This document shows positions 47,856 to 62,800 of a DNA stretch of 64,000 nucleotides, piece by piece (position 1 is the stretch's first letter; each line of letters starts with the position of its first letter). Where the stretch lies: positions 23,268,897-23,332,896 of the forward strand of contig NC_079202.1 of the NCBI RefSeq assembly GCF_026745355.1, written 5' to 3'. The position numbers were made by a program, and so were the translations under genes. Source of the stretch: Beta vulgaris subsp. vulgaris (taxonomy: Eukaryota; Streptophyta; Magnoliopsida; Caryophyllales; Amaranthaceae). The notes under the pieces were generated by a model. It was not told where the DNA came from. It was given only the letters and a program-made list of their open reading frames with translations, and did no database searches.

Positions 47856-50800
47856 GTTTGTAACTTTTCTTTTCCCTTTTTTTGATGAATTAGCGAAATA
47901 ATATAGTATGGAAATGTTGTCGGGTGTAATTATGTTTCTGGCATTTTACTTGGGTTTGGGATTCGTGATTATTATTGTTTGCAATAATGAATGCATTATT
48001 CATGTTGAGGGATTTAATTCCGTTTAGGTTGCTCGGAATTTTGGTCAATTGTATACCTAATTAGGTAAATTAGAAAGAATGTTCGCGCAGTTTTGCTCAT
48101 ATGAAGCCTTTCAGCAAAAAAATTAGACAATGCTGTCTGGTCATCATCTGAGATCAGTTGATGATTCCAGAAGCAAGAAGAGAATGGAATTAGGTTCCAC
48201 CATGAAATAAAGGACAGTGAATTTGATACATTAACAAATTGTTGAAAGGTTTTGTATGACTTTATATTTTTGTATTCTACATTGCATAAAGTGGCAATTT
48301 AATCATATAAAATCTGTTGCTTGATCTTTAGTTTCGGCCTGGTGATCAACCATGTTATTGTCATTGTCATTGTCATATTGATGAAAAATTAATAATTTCC
48401 TTAATATATTTGTGTCATGCAAGGGTTGTAGTATTAGCTTTGTGGTAGTTAATGAATATTGTTTGATCAACTAGGGTTGAGTTTGATTTTCAAAATTTTA
48501 AGAGCTCTTAGAGACTAAGGTTTCAAAAAGAATTTGTTCTCTGTGTGGTTGATCTTGGAGATTGAGTCTTGAAGTCACATACTTTAGAGTATGGTTTGAT
48601 CAAACTTTTCATCAATGAAAATTACCTTTTCCTCTTTCTGTCTTTCTATTATTTTTATTAGTCAGAATAATTGAAGTAAAGAGATCGACTTGCTTGTTAT
48701 GTTAGAACTTGCAAAGCGCAAGATCTCAAGTCATATGTAGGATTATATAATTGTGATATATCGGTTGGTTAATGATTAATTTCAATGAATGAAAGATCAA
48801 CTCCATTCATTATAGAGGTGTCCATGCAGATGGCACCCAACTATAACTGAGAAAGATGATATAGGAGAAAGCATATCAAGAGGTGCTTTCTTCTTTTCCT
48901 TGTCAAGATGAACTTGCCTTTAAATTAGATGGCTTGCCAAAGTCGCTAGCATGACCAGACCTCTTCAACTATCTTGGAGCTTTAGTGCAATGGGATACTG
49001 ATGCATACGCATCTGAGAAGAGCTTAAAGATAAGCATGTTTAACTTTTTGATTTGGCTAATCTTAAGGGTTAAGAGGCTAATCAAGGGTTTCATAAACTC
49101 CAAAGGTAGTGAAGATAAGCTCACAGGGCCAAAAGACAAGAAGAAGAGTCAGAACTACAAGCACACTAAATCCAGTTTTGGATAATCAAGTTTTGGGGTG
49201 TCAAAAGCTCATTGGTTAGAGTTTTTAATGGATTTTTGATGCTTAACCATCTAGATTAGGTCATTGGTGAAGCATACGGCTTACAAAGCAACTTGAAACA
49301 ACCAATTAGGAGCTTACCCACAAGTGAAGAAAGACGGCTATCAAGAGGCGGCAAAACAGGCAGTTTTGCACGTCCTTCTTGAAACTTCTGGGCAGAACTC
49401 ATTTTTGGTCCAATGATAGCGTGTGACCACTCGTTGGAAAGCTCCAAGTCTAGAAGAACCTCTAACTGGTGTCGTGGCCAAATCATCATGCAAGAAAAAG
49501 TTATAGCCGAAATAGTGAAGGTGTGCTGATCTGCAATTTACAAGAAACAGATTTTGATTTCTCTTGTAATATTTTATAGCTTTTTGGCTTGTAAATGATG
49601 CCATCTCTTATGTCATCATAGTAGTATAAATAGGGGATGTATGTAAGCTTGAAAATTAGATTTTGCAATAAAAACTTGAGAGTTATACTCCAAGTAACAA
49701 GAGTACCTTGTTTTAGCTTAACCGGATTTCCGGTTTTGTGTTCTTCAAATCTTAACCACTTTAAAGCCTTTGTGAAGGTGTGAGGTGAGTTGAGTGGGTG
49801 TCCTTAGTAGCTTGTCTAAGCTTGAGGCATCTTGTCTTGGTGGTTTAAGGGTGGAAAGTTGGGTGGTTGTTGCTTTAAGCAACCGGTTTGTATGTGTGTT
49901 CTCTTTTGCTCTTTTCGATTCTTTCCTTTAATCTATCATACTCAAAGGCCTAGATCCCATATACATCAGTACTGTTCCAAAGAAGACTCATTATACTAGA
50001 AGTCGGTGATGGAGTGACACAAGAATATGGCGAGCGTCACCACAAGTATTGATCTTCTCTATGCTATAGGGTTTTCATTTTTGTCGATCTTTGGCTTGTG
50101 TCTGTTTTCAACAAATCTGACGAAGTATCTATTGGCAGTTTATTATCTTCAAATTACAACTGACCAATTTCTGACTGTATGAACAGTTGGATATGTTGAT
50201 GTGAAGTATTATGTGGCAATGCTTTTTAAGGTTCCACAACAAACAACTCCTCTAAAATTGCAAGTATAAGGCTGTAAATTTCCGACTGTACTCTGAACTT
50301 CATGTGTGATATCGTACTACTTGGATTTAGTGATTCTCTTCCAATGCTGATAAAAAGTCATGTCTGTGGACATTCGTTTTACGTGCCATAAGGTTGCTTT
50401 TATGCTGAATCAATGACTGCATTGGTAAAACTCTAGGAATATATTGCAATAAAGCACTGGTTTATTCATTACTTAGTGTTTGGTTGTTATTTGGCCTGGA
50501 TTCATTGCCAATGATGTATCGATTAGTTTATTCTTTGCTTCTGGTGCAGGTTCTTGCCCTTAAGCATCATACGTCAAAATTGGCAGATTTTCCTGACCTT
50601 CAATCTCTTACCACATTTGGCTTCAGAGGAGAAGCACTGAGTTCCCTTTGTGCCCTGGGGAGTTTGACAGTTGAAACTAGAACTAAAAATGAGTCAGTTG
50701 CTACCCACTTGACATTTGATAACTCCGGCCAATTAATAGCTGAAAAGAAGACAGCACGGAAAGTTGGTACCACTGTAACTGTTAAGAAGTTGTTCTCAAA

Positions 50801-53800
50801 TTTGCCTGTGCGGAGCAAGGAATTTAAACGTAACATTCGTAAGGAATATGGGAAACTTTTATCTTTGTTGAATGTGAGTGAAATATGGGGATCATATTGC
50901 CTTTTAGTTGCTTTTAAAATACTTGATGAGTGAATTTATAATTTTGTCAAGCATACTGAGGATTACCCCCCGCTTTCCCAGGCTATCTTTTATTGTGGAA
51001 AGTGACTAAAAGATTCCTTCTTTGTGGCATTTTGATGTGGCATTTCTTTAACCTTTTTTTTCCAGGCCTATGCTATCATTGCAAAAGGAGTTCGACTTGT
51101 CTGCACAAATATGTCCGGGAAAAGTGCAAGATCTATGGTCCTGAAAACCCAAGGAAGTGGATCACTTAAAGATAACATCGTAACCCTATTTGGCATGGGC
51201 ACTTTTATTTGTTTGGAGCCCCTGTGTATCCCAATGCCAGAGAACTGCAGAGTTGAGGGCTTTGTCTCTAAAGCAGGTAATGGCAGTGGACGAAATACGG
51301 GTGACAGGCAATTCTTTTATGTAAATGGTCGACCTGTTGATATGCCAAAAGTTAGTAAGCTTGTGAATGAGCTGTATAAAGGTGCAAATTCACGACAATA
51401 TCCGGTTGCAATCCTGAACTTCATTTTTCCAATTATGGCTTATGATGTGAATGTGACACCAGACAAAAGGAAGATATTTTTCTCGGATGAAGGATCTATC
51501 CTAAAATGTTTGAGAGAAGCTCTGGGGATGATCTATTCAGCCAGTTCTGTCACTTATAATGTTATGAATATAGATGTACCTGATGAAAAGAATGAGAAGT
51601 CACCTGCATGTCCTGTGGGGTTGCAGCTGGCCTCTGAGCAGACAACTCGAAAAAGATCTGAAGCTGAAGAAGTATGTGATAAGAAGCAAGTTTCTGGAGA
51701 TAGCATGAGTACAGAATCTATTGGGATAGACAACCATCTTTCATCTTTTGGTCTCCACAACAATGTTCAAACGTCAAAAAACAGGGACTTTAGTCTTAAG
51801 GTCCACAGTATAAAGAAGGATTATAGTTATTCACCCGGATATAATGAGAAAAAAGCAAATATTGGTATTGATCAACAATGCCTAAAAGCGGCAGAAAGGG
51901 ACGTCACAATCAATAGTAATTTGACTACTAGGTCGGGTTCTACTCAATCCTCACTTACCAAGTTTGTTACTCTGCAGAAGCGGAAATATGAAAATATGTC
52001 TATACCCTTATCTGAAGCTCCTATCTTGAGAACTGAATCTGGTCAATGTAACCGAGAAAGCAATGATTGTGAATTGCAATTTGTTGCTGCAAGCTCAGCC
52101 ACTAAATTTCATCATGTTCACGATTCTTCTGGGATTTATGCGCATCAGTCATCCAAGCATTCTAAAGCTGCTGCAGGTCTGTGTAAAGCAACTAGTCCAG
52201 TTCCAAATGATGGTGATGCGTGCATGGAAGTGTTAACAGAGGTGTGCATTTGTATACTCTTGATGAATATTTCTGTGGACAGATTATAATGACCGCGCAC
52301 ATAGAAAATCTGCTATCATCTGTAAAACACATGCTTTATTATTGATAGGAATGACATCTTCACTCAGAATGCATCATTTAAGGAAATGATTATTTATGGG
52401 ATCTACAGGATAGGGGAAGTGATTATATATGAGGAAAAATCTCTTTCACTGGTTCTGTTTTTTTTTTTTTTTGGTGAGGGTAACCAGAATTTAGGCAATG
52501 AAGATCAATTGGTTTCCAGTTAAAAGAACTTTTATGTATTTTATATGTACATCAACTTTGGCATATATATGAAGTATCATGTACTTGACGTAATTAAATA
52601 TATATATTAACTTGGGGGTCTGATTAAAGAAAGTATCTGGTATTTCTCAAGTACAAGCTAATGAGGAAGTAACCTAAACGAAATAGTCATTTTCCCTGGC
52701 TTGTGACTGCACAACACTGGTGAAAATGTTCATGTGCAGAGACCTCTCTTGTTATATGCTAATGCAGATATTACTAAGTTGTTAATTTGGTCTTTTGGAC
52801 TTTAAAATCCCACTTCAATTTCAGGACATCATGCTTCAAAAGGAAAGAGTGCCTCCTGCAGAAGCGGTTATACCAAGTGGTTCAGGGAGAGCAAACTCGG
52901 AAAGTATACTAGAAGATGAATCACACAGAGCTCTACCATTACAAGATAACCCCCCTCCTCCATCTGCTCCAAAGGCCTCTTCTACTTTGGAATTTGATAT
53001 GAAAGAACTCATGATAAGGAGGAAGCAAAAATTATCGACATTTAGGAGGACAAAAACAAAAAGGTCTGTAAAGCTTTGATTTGGGAAATAAATTCGCTTT
53101 TCTTTTTGTTTTCTTTCTATTTATTGTTCTTCTGTTTTTTGGATGTAAGTAAGCTTCTTGTAAAAAAATAAAGCACAAGAACAGGAAGAAATTTGCAGGC
53201 AAAAAACCACTCTTTTGGAGGGAAAAGGTTGACCTCCTAAACGAAGAAATTCAATTGGGTTCCCAACAGGGATTTCCAGAATCTTCATCTCGGGGAAACC
53301 CTGACCAAAGCTCAATGCATGGCATACAACCTAACTCCAAGAAGGAGATTTGGGTCGCAGACTCATTTTAGATATAAAGTGAGGAAAGGCCGGCAGTATT
53401 TCCCTTTTCCTTCATAAGCTAATTGATTACTTATAGGTGCTATGCTGCTGCGACACTTGAACTTTCACAAGCGGACAATGAAGAGTGGAAATCTAGGGCT
53501 CTTGCTGCTGCCACCACTGAACTAGAAAGGCTTTTCAGGAAAAGGGACTTCAATAGGATGAAGGTAGGATATTGATTACCTTGTAAGTAGATTCATAGTA
53601 GAAACCTTCCAATTTGCTCAAAATCTATTCATGATGCTTGGTGGGGTATAAGCAGTTATTTCTTGGATCCAACATCCTGAGGGATTGGTTCATGGCCAAA
53701 TGTCCTCTGTATTTTTTACAGTGCTAGGATGAGGACCTGTGGGCAAGTATGAGATATTGATGTTGTGGTTGACTTTGTTTGAAGAGGAAACTGAAGCAAT

Positions 53801-56800
53801 ACTCTTTTATGTTATGTTTTAAAACTATGTCTTGAAAACCTGACCACATGCTACTGTATCTCAGCTGCCCTGGATGTTAACAATTGAATTTAAAACCCAA
53901 TTCTGTCAGTGTGGGTTATGGTTACAAGTGGTTAATCTGGATGACTCCAAAATCTTGTCAAATGATTTTGTTCTTCTCGAACAACAAGAAATCCAATATT
54001 TACAACAGTTCAACTGTTTAAAGACGACTACTTTTGCCTTCATTACATATCCACTTTTGTTTCTTCCCTATGTGTGTCAGCTTGTCATTTCTGTGATCAT
54101 TGCTGTCATTGTCGTAAATGTTATGGTGTTCTTTGTTGCCAATGTAATTGCTATACTTTAGAGAAATGATTGACCTGCCACTCCTGTAATTTGTAATTGG
54201 TTAAGCAGATCAATTTTTTTTGAAAAATCTTATATGCTCTACCTCCATTGTCTAGGCCCTAGCCTTAGTGCAGTCACCCTCATCAGCCTAACCACCTTGG
54301 AACCCGCAAACCCACTTGACCTGCAAACCTAACATCAAAACCCTGTGACCCTCTACCTGAACCCAAAGGGTAACTAAATTTGACAATAGTTGGGATTGTT
54401 CGTGTCAAATTTTTGTAATAATAACAATATAGCACCATCAACCCAAACTCAGAAGTCTGGTGAAGGTCAAGTATTTCTGAACACAACGCAGAATACTCTG
54501 TGACGCGAGCTTGATAAATGGAGAGATGTGCCAGCTCTATCTACTGAACATAATCTGGATAATAACATTGCCTGCTTCACAGGTGCTGCAACTCTTAATC
54601 TACCTTCTGACTTTGGGCACCTTATCCCCTTGTTTAGCATTACCTGTTCAGTTGTCACCCTATCAAGATCCTTCAAGCTATCACTTGTTCAGGTTATACT
54701 CTTTGCCCTTTTGGCCAATGAACGACTAAAGTTGCCTTGATTGCATTTATGCAGGTGAAAGCTATAACATTGAACTTTTCTTGAATAAAATATTGTGGGA
54801 CTTGCTTACTTGAACAAGTAAGAGCAATGCTATGTTTACGTCGTTCCTGAAACCTCAGTACTTTTATATACTTTATATACTATATACCATCTCAGATTTC
54901 TGATAATGTAGCAGACTGGCAATATTTACTAGCTTGGTATCATTGAGTAATGGATGTGATGCATGTAATTCATTGCATCTTTGACACCTGACAATTGTGC
55001 TTTTGATGGTGTAATATAACCAATTCAGATTCAATTTTAGGTGATTGGGCAATTCAATCTGGGCTTTATAATTGGGAAGCTAGACGAAGACTTATTTATT
55101 GTGGATCAGGTATCTTTGGCCAGCTTATGCATTGGCGTTTCTTTTCCTTCTTTTTCATCAATAGAACCAGTTTCTGAGAGTGGTTGGTCTGTAATGATCA
55201 TTTTTGCTTTCTTCTTTTATGCTGCAAGATAAATATTATAAATAGAAACTTCTTGTCTTCATGTCCTATTGGTTTTTTTTTTTTTTTTTTTTTTTTCTTT
55301 TTGGTCTCCAGCATGCAGCTGATGAGAAATATAATTTTGAGCGCCTTTCAGAAGTAACGGTCATGAACCAGCAGCCATTACTGCGGTAATTTATTTGTTT
55401 CGTAAGTGGTGTGTGGATAGTCATACTGATGCTATGATGTCTTATGAAGTCTTGAAGGAAGTCCTTGCATTTTCTAAAAGTTTCAGAATTAACAATCATG
55501 AAGCAGCAGCCTTTACTGCAGTAATTATTTGTTTCGTAAGTGGTCTGCGGATAGTCATACTGGTGTTGTGAGTTGTGATGTCTTGTGAAGGAAGTCCTTT
55601 GCATTTTCTAAAAGTGAGCTGTTATATCGTGTATGGTGTATGCTTCTTCAGAAGCAGCCATCATACTTTTCCAAAACTAGTCCAACTCTCCCCCCCTCCC
55701 CCCTCCCTTCACTCCTTTCATCTATGAGGCGATAGGGTAGAAGTCAAAGACGTGATTTCCTGAGTAGTTCCTGAATCTTCTGTCTTCTATCAGTAGTCCA
55801 TTGCAACAGGAGTTTTTTTTTATATTTTCTTGTTGGAAGGGTACTGATTAATCCCTCACGATAGCTGGTATCCACTTTTTTCTAGCATAGGCAGTGGTAC
55901 TTTATTACATCCCACTATATTGTTTCTTATGGGTTTGAGGATTGATCATTATATAATACACATTTGGTGAGTTCCTAGATTTTTATAGTTTTACATATCT
56001 TTTTGATCTCCAAGAATATGATTGAAGAAGATTTGACGCTATTCATGCGTCAAGTGCTGTTTATTGCGTGTACTTCTTTTCATCCACTCTACCAGAACTT
56101 GTCACTTTCCTGAGCGTATAACCAAATAGTAAAGATAGCTGAGTATAGCCCTAAGGCCCAAATAACCATCATCACTATCTTCTGGTGTATATAAGCAATC
56201 TGCTGGGGAATTTACTACTTGTTATTCTATCTGAATGAGAGATAGAGATGGATACCAACTCTGGACAAGCAAAACTTGAATTGGACTGCCAATCTTGCTG
56301 TAGCTTGGCCTTCAAATCTGTTGACTTTCTTCAATGGCGAACTTGAATGGTATGTTGGACGGCATACTAATGATTGAAAGAAACTCTATACATCAAAGTA
56401 ACAACAAAGGAGTTGAATGACTCAGTTTTGTGACCAAGAATGGAGTTTTCTTGTTACTGCAGAGTTAACTTTTTCTTCAAACTTCTATGATTCTGTACTG
56501 TAACTTCTTTGCCATTGTTAATGTAATGTTGAGTGGACTATAGTGTAGTCAAGTGTTAAATGTAAATTATGACTCTGCGACCACGCTTTCATGCTGTTAT
56601 CGATTCTTGGTATGTGATACCTTGTCCATTTTGACTGAAGAGAATTGCAAATCACTTGACTTCCTTGTCTAAGGTATGAGCAAGTTCAATGTTGAGATCC
56701 GCCATGAGCCAGTAAAGTTCGGTTTGTTTCCCTATACTGACCAAGCAGCCCATAAAGTGTATCTTTCTTGCTAATAATTTGTGGCATACCCACAGAAGCT

Positions 56801-59800
56801 GTGGGTGGTTAAACTGTTTTAGCATTGTGTGACGGTCACAGTCTGAATAGTCCACATGTAAATTCTTTGAACTCTATCCTCTAAAGCAGGCTCCAGAAAA
56901 CCTTTTTTTTCCGTTCTTCCTTTCTTTCCTCCCACCTTCATTTTTCTTTTCTGGAAGGACAGAGGTCTTGGAGAATCTTTGTTGCGTTCCTTTGTAGCTT
57001 ATACAACTGTCCAAATATTGACAAGTGGTGACTAAATATTGGTAATATTTTCACTTTTGTTTCACTGAGCTGTTGCAAGTGAGATGCTTATTCTCAGCTG
57101 CTTTCACATCTAAGATTCTTCTTTATACAAATTCTTTATGTTCTAATGGAGGAACTGGAGGTATAACATCCAAATTTATGCTGTGATGTGCACACTTTCA
57201 CTTTTGTTGCTTTTAAACGATGAGTTGGATATATGACTCAACTTCCTTCATGCCTTAGGTAGTTAGGTTTTTGTTGGATACAGATCCTATACTTTGAAAG
57301 ATGGCCTAAGTTGTATTTTTCACCTCCGTGACACTGGCCCTGCAATTACCACTCTATATCCTTGTCTAACCTGTGTCAACACCTCAAACAGATTTTTGTA
57401 CTTGAGTGTGATCCTTGATAATTCTAAAATGTAGAGAAGCTCTAATTTGACACCCTCTATCCTTGTCAACAGGCCCCCAACACCACAAACAGATTTTTGT
57501 ACTTGGGTGTGATCCTGGATAATGTTGAAGCATAGAAAAGCTTTAATTTGACACCCTCTAACCTTGTCTAACAGATGCCCAACACCTCAAACAGATTTTT
57601 GTACTTGGGTGTGATCCTTGATATTTTAAATCGTAGAAATTTATTTGACAACTATTAGAATCAAAGTCCCCTCATAAGAAAAGAAAAGAAAAAAGTAAAG
57701 TAGGTTTATACTTTAGCACATTTGAGTCACTTGTCAAAAAGATGTGCCGCCAACTATAACTAACATTGTAAAGAATCTGTCTTGTGTTTCATATCCTTAT
57801 CTGATATATAAATATACTCCACCTGTTTCTTTATGTTTTTATAGGGGATGTGGGAAGAAACCAAGAAAAACCCACTCTTCGCGAACTCTCTCTTACTGTT
57901 TGGAACTTCTCTCTTACTTTCTAATACAGTAGTTCTTGCGTCTTACTTTTTGGTACTTCTCTTTTACTTTTTGCTGTCCAAATAAGTTAAGTTTTCCTCT
58001 AGGAAGAACTTTCTGAAACACCTCAATGGGGAAACTGGAATGCACATAAATAAACTAGGGGAGTATAATCTAATTTGATCTCCCAGTTTCTAGTTTCTCT
58101 TCTGTTTGGTCTCTTATTTTATAAGGTGGAAATGTTTTTTTATATTATACATATAAACTACCATTAAATAATCCTTTTGGTAATGCTTAGTTTTTGTATG
58201 AAGGGACATGCTAAACTTTGTTTTTTTTCTTAAAACAATTTCTTATCTACTATGTTAGTTTGCATTCCAATTTTGACTTACTTCATGGGTTTTATGGAAT
58301 CTGATATAAATAGTATTTGACCAGTTATATTATTCTTCGGATCATAGCTTTGATATGTATTGCATATATAAGTTACTTTATGCATTAAAGAATTTAGAAA
58401 AGGTAAACTTTCAATGCTTTATTGCTTATATAAGCCCTCGTCAATTTCTTTTGAGTTTCATTCTTGCTAATGTACTCCCATGTGGCATTGTATCTGTCAT
58501 CTTAGTTACAATACTGCAAGGGTCGAAACACACGACTCCTAATATTTGTGGCTCATGGCCAAGACTCTGAGGTATCGATTCCCTTTCGCTCTGGCTTTCA
58601 TCTTCTAGTTTTTGTGTCTGCGTAAGCCCAGTGCTTTTTCTTTTCTTGGTGTTCTCTTTGATCTATATGCATTTCGCCACTTCACTAAAGAATCTCATGG
58701 CCCTTACCATACTCCAGCTTGGTATTTCTGTAGGGTTGGATTTAAAAAGCCACCTGCCATGCTTTACGCTCAGTAATTTTTCATAGCACTTGCATCCTCT
58801 GCTTTACGGCAGGCAGCTGCTAGTATTGAGTTAATTGATGCTTGTGTCATTGTTGCTTCTTTGGAAAAAGAAGTTCACTACCAGTGGACTTTCAACCTCA
58901 ACAACTTGGCTCCATCAAGATTCCACCCAATGCGGTAAATCCCTCATTGCTGTCTTCCTGAGTGGCAGATCATCCACTGGGACCAGCTACTGTTCTTCCC
59001 CATAATAAGCTATTGCCTCACCAACTAGCTAATCAGATACAGACCCCTTAGATGGATACCTCCTTTCGCTTCTCAAACTACAGGAAAATGACTAGAACGG
59101 TATCTCATACAAACACAACCAACACATTAAGGCCTTTACCTGTTACTTGGATTATGGTACTGGAATTCGCTGCTACTAAAAATGCTAGCAGAATTGATCA
59201 AAGGTAAAATGGGTGTATTATAAAAAAAAAGAAAAAGAAGGGAAAATTGGTGCTGTGCTGTTGGCTGCCAGTTTTCACTTATTCTAAGAGGTAAAATAGG
59301 TATATTACCAAAAAAAAAAACCTGAAAATTTTCTCATCTCGATCGGCACCATTCCTGGATATGGTGACTGCTATACATATTGCTAAGAGGTATATTAATT
59401 CTTTATATAAACCTTAAGTCCTGGTTGATTAAATCCTTTTACATTATCAGCCAATTAAGTGGACTCTGGAATTCGTTAGTCTTGTCAATGATCTTGGCTT
59501 CATTGCTTTGTGTGTAATCCTTACCACATTTCTTTCGATCCTGTTGAAATATGTGAGTAATAAAACTCAAATCATCAAATAAGTCTGAGAGTTTAATGAG
59601 GGATGTGCTCTTGTTTGGCTGGTGATGTTAGGGAGAACCATGTTTTGAGGTGTGTCATCCAAAGGCAGAAGAACGTTTGTGGTTCTGGGAGAGATTTGCT
59701 CTAACAAAGCTCTTGTGGGATGTGGTTTTGGGTCATTTTCTCTTGAATCTAAGTCGGTGTGGTATATTGTTATCAAGAGCAAGTATGGGTTATGTTCGAA

Positions 59801-62800
59801 TTTGTGGGATGCTCAGGATTCTGTTAGAGTGACGCATGATTGTCCCTAGAAAATTATTTCACAGTTTTCCTCTTTTTTCTCCACTTTGTGAGAAACTGAG
59901 AATTAACATAAGGGATGGTCGTGACATTCTTTTTTAGGAGGGGACTTCTTTGTTACCTTTGTCACAAATATTCCACTTGCCGTCTCTACATAATGTCCTG
60001 TTCTCTATATCGATAGGGGTTTACATTTCTGAAGGTCACCCCATGTATGGAATTTCTGAGCTTGTCCAGAAACTGTCTAACAGCTAACTGAAGTGGAGGA
60101 CTTCTGGGTGTGGATGGAGAATTATGTAAGGGCATTCTCTTGTATGTCAATTATAATGTTGCATAACCTGATTCCCAAGGTATTCAGCTTTTCCAGTAGC
60201 AAACTTCATCTGCAAGGCAAGATTCCTCCTGAGTTGAGAGCTTTCCTATGGGTGTCAACATTGGGGAGGATCAATTTAATGATAAATAGAGCAAATCCTT
60301 TTCTCCTTATCATTTCACCGATTGTCGAACTTTTACATGGAGGTGCTACAATTAAGGCTACATAATAGGTAAATACCTATTCTAGAATCTTCACAAAGAT
60401 ACACAAAGAGATAATGCAAGCTTATTTACAATAAGCCCTATTGCCAAGGCTGGGGTTGGCTATTTTATGCTGCGTGCTTTGCCAATGTCACGATGAATCT
60501 TGTTCAAGTTTTTCTCTTCACTGCAAGGTCGAATATTATTCTTGGAGGAGATTGTTACTTTGTATGAGGAGTCTTGGGTTTGTCCTGAGGAAATTTTGTT
60601 CCACTTCAGTTCCAAGTTGTGTGATTTGGTGGATTCTGCTATGATGTAATGCCTTTATGGCGATCATGTAGATTTATGCAGTGTATGGTTAGAGGCTTGG
60701 AGCAAAAGTCCCGTGTCTTTTCAGGAGATCTCTTATCATGTGCTCTGTTCTGGGAAAAAAATAACTTCTTTACCGTCGTTATCAGTTAAGGGAACAGGCA
60801 ACTTGGGAGTTTCAAAGAACTCGAGCTTATTTGTAATTTTGTTTTGTGCTTGAGGACAACTTCTCATTTCTAAACTTGTCAAAGAACGAAAATAAATCAT
60901 GTAAAGTGTTTCAGGTATCCCACTTTGTGGCTGTGCGCCTATGCTCGTTTGTACTTGGTTTTCCATTTTTTTTCACGTCAAAAGTTATTAGTCATAAGTT
61001 TTCCGTGAAATTACTTTAATATCCAAAAGTTGGCCTACTGAACCCGAGTTGAAAAATCGAACCCGTACTCTGCTCTTGATCAGGTAGCCAATGTCTTTCT
61101 GAGGCAGCTTAAGAGTTATTATCTTCTGTTTACTATTCAATTGTAATCTGCTACTAGCAGGAGCCAGGAAGTGTAGGACGTGCTTATAATTTTCAGACAA
61201 GACTGATTGACTAATTACTTACTTTTTGACATATTACGCATTGAGCTCAAGTGCTCTATGCCTTCGCCTATGTAAATTCTCTTGCTGATATACATGGAAT
61301 ATGTTTTCCTTTAGGCATGTAGGTTCTTATCTTAACTTGGTGTGCTTGCGCTGTACTTCATTTTTTTCTTGTTTTTCTTTTGGTTGTGCTTGTTTATTTT
61401 TTAGGTAGAAAAATTGTGCTTATAGCCATATAGAAATGTAGATGGTTTATATTTTAAATTATTCACATATTTCAGTGCAGATATATAATCTTAATGTTAT
61501 TAAGCATAATCTAATGCTAATTCCTTGTTTCCTCTGTTTGTACGAGCAGGCCCATTAGGATGGAACTGTCCCCAGAGGAGGAAATAGTTGCCTCAATGCA
61601 TATGGATATAATTAGGTAACTTAGATCATGAGTCTCTTCTTCTTCCCTTTGTGTTGAGTACATTTGATCTAATGTACACATGGCATTAAGTCGCGAAGTT
61701 GTTTTTTAGTCAATTAATCTTCCCGCTAGTGGTTTGAACTGCTATACCTCATGACTTCAACGTACACTACCACTATTTGGAGGGTTTTCCATTAATAATA
61801 TCTTCCCCCCGGGGGGGGGGGGGAGGGGTTTGAGCTGTGTTGTGTGAAGAATTTTGCATCCATGGCAATCCAGTATGGACTCAATTAATGGAAATCAGGG
61901 ATCAGGACAATGGCAAGGGCCAGAAGGCCCAAACTCTGGCAACTCTGAGTATAATAGCGGCATAATGACATTTTTTGTCAAAATTTTTAAGGCATCTTTT
62001 GGGATATTATGTTGCTGAGCTGTCGTCCTGTTTAAGTGCAATGATTTTAGAGCTCATTTCCTGAAAAATATATTAACTCTTGGATAACGAGTCTATGATC
62101 CATAATCTTAGGATCTATGTTATGCTGGATTGCTGATATAATAACAATCTTAAAAAATGAAAAGCTTCTGTTGATACCATCTTTTGTCTCCATAAGTTCA
62201 CTAGGAAATAGAGCATCGTAAATGGATAGTAAGCTTTTGCTCACTTTACAAAGATGGTGAAGTATTCCAACAAAAGGAAAACTTTAATTACACGGAAGTG
62301 CTGGAAAAATAGTGACCGGTGGACAAATAACCTGCTAGTTGGATTCAGAAAGCATGGGTGGATGAAGTGAGACCTCAGCATAATTTTTGTTGAGGTAATT
62401 GAATTTATGGGATAAATTGCAGCTCCAGTAGAGCCTGAACTCTGCATTCATGGAATCAATATATGCTTAAATTGTTGGTGTCCAAATATTATAGCTGTAG
62501 GGCTAGACATTAAAGATTAGACAGCACATAGCTGTATAGAAATAAATATATATTGAGAACTTATTGTCATTATCTTCGTTTTCTACCTCAAATATCAGAA
62601 ATCTCCTCCAAGGTTCATTTGTTTTTTTATTTGAGAAAAGTTCATTTTCAATGTTTTCTTATCCAAAACTTCCGGGTTTTAAGAGAAAAGTTTTTGGTCC
62701 CTCTTATAAAATTCATATGTTTCTATCAAGTGTCCGTTTTTTTATCGTTTAATCTAACAGTTTGATTATGATATCTGTAGGAAAAATGGATTTTCCTTGG

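Larger units (their letters stand above)
55386..61549 (+). other. PMS1 intron 7, 6.2 kb
   Basis: Holds the exon 7 duplicate, a tandem repeat (57354-57640) and a LINE remnant (59640-60720). 55616-57350 and 57650-59640 show no recognisable gene or element. Confidence 0.85.

Noticed and set aside
53121..53315. - strand frame in PMS1 intron 4
   Set aside because: No start context, no family resemblance, antisense to a well-supported intron.
61805..61830. Poly-C/poly-G block as a regulatory site
   Set aside because: A homopolymer run of this kind is more likely slippage or an assembly artefact.
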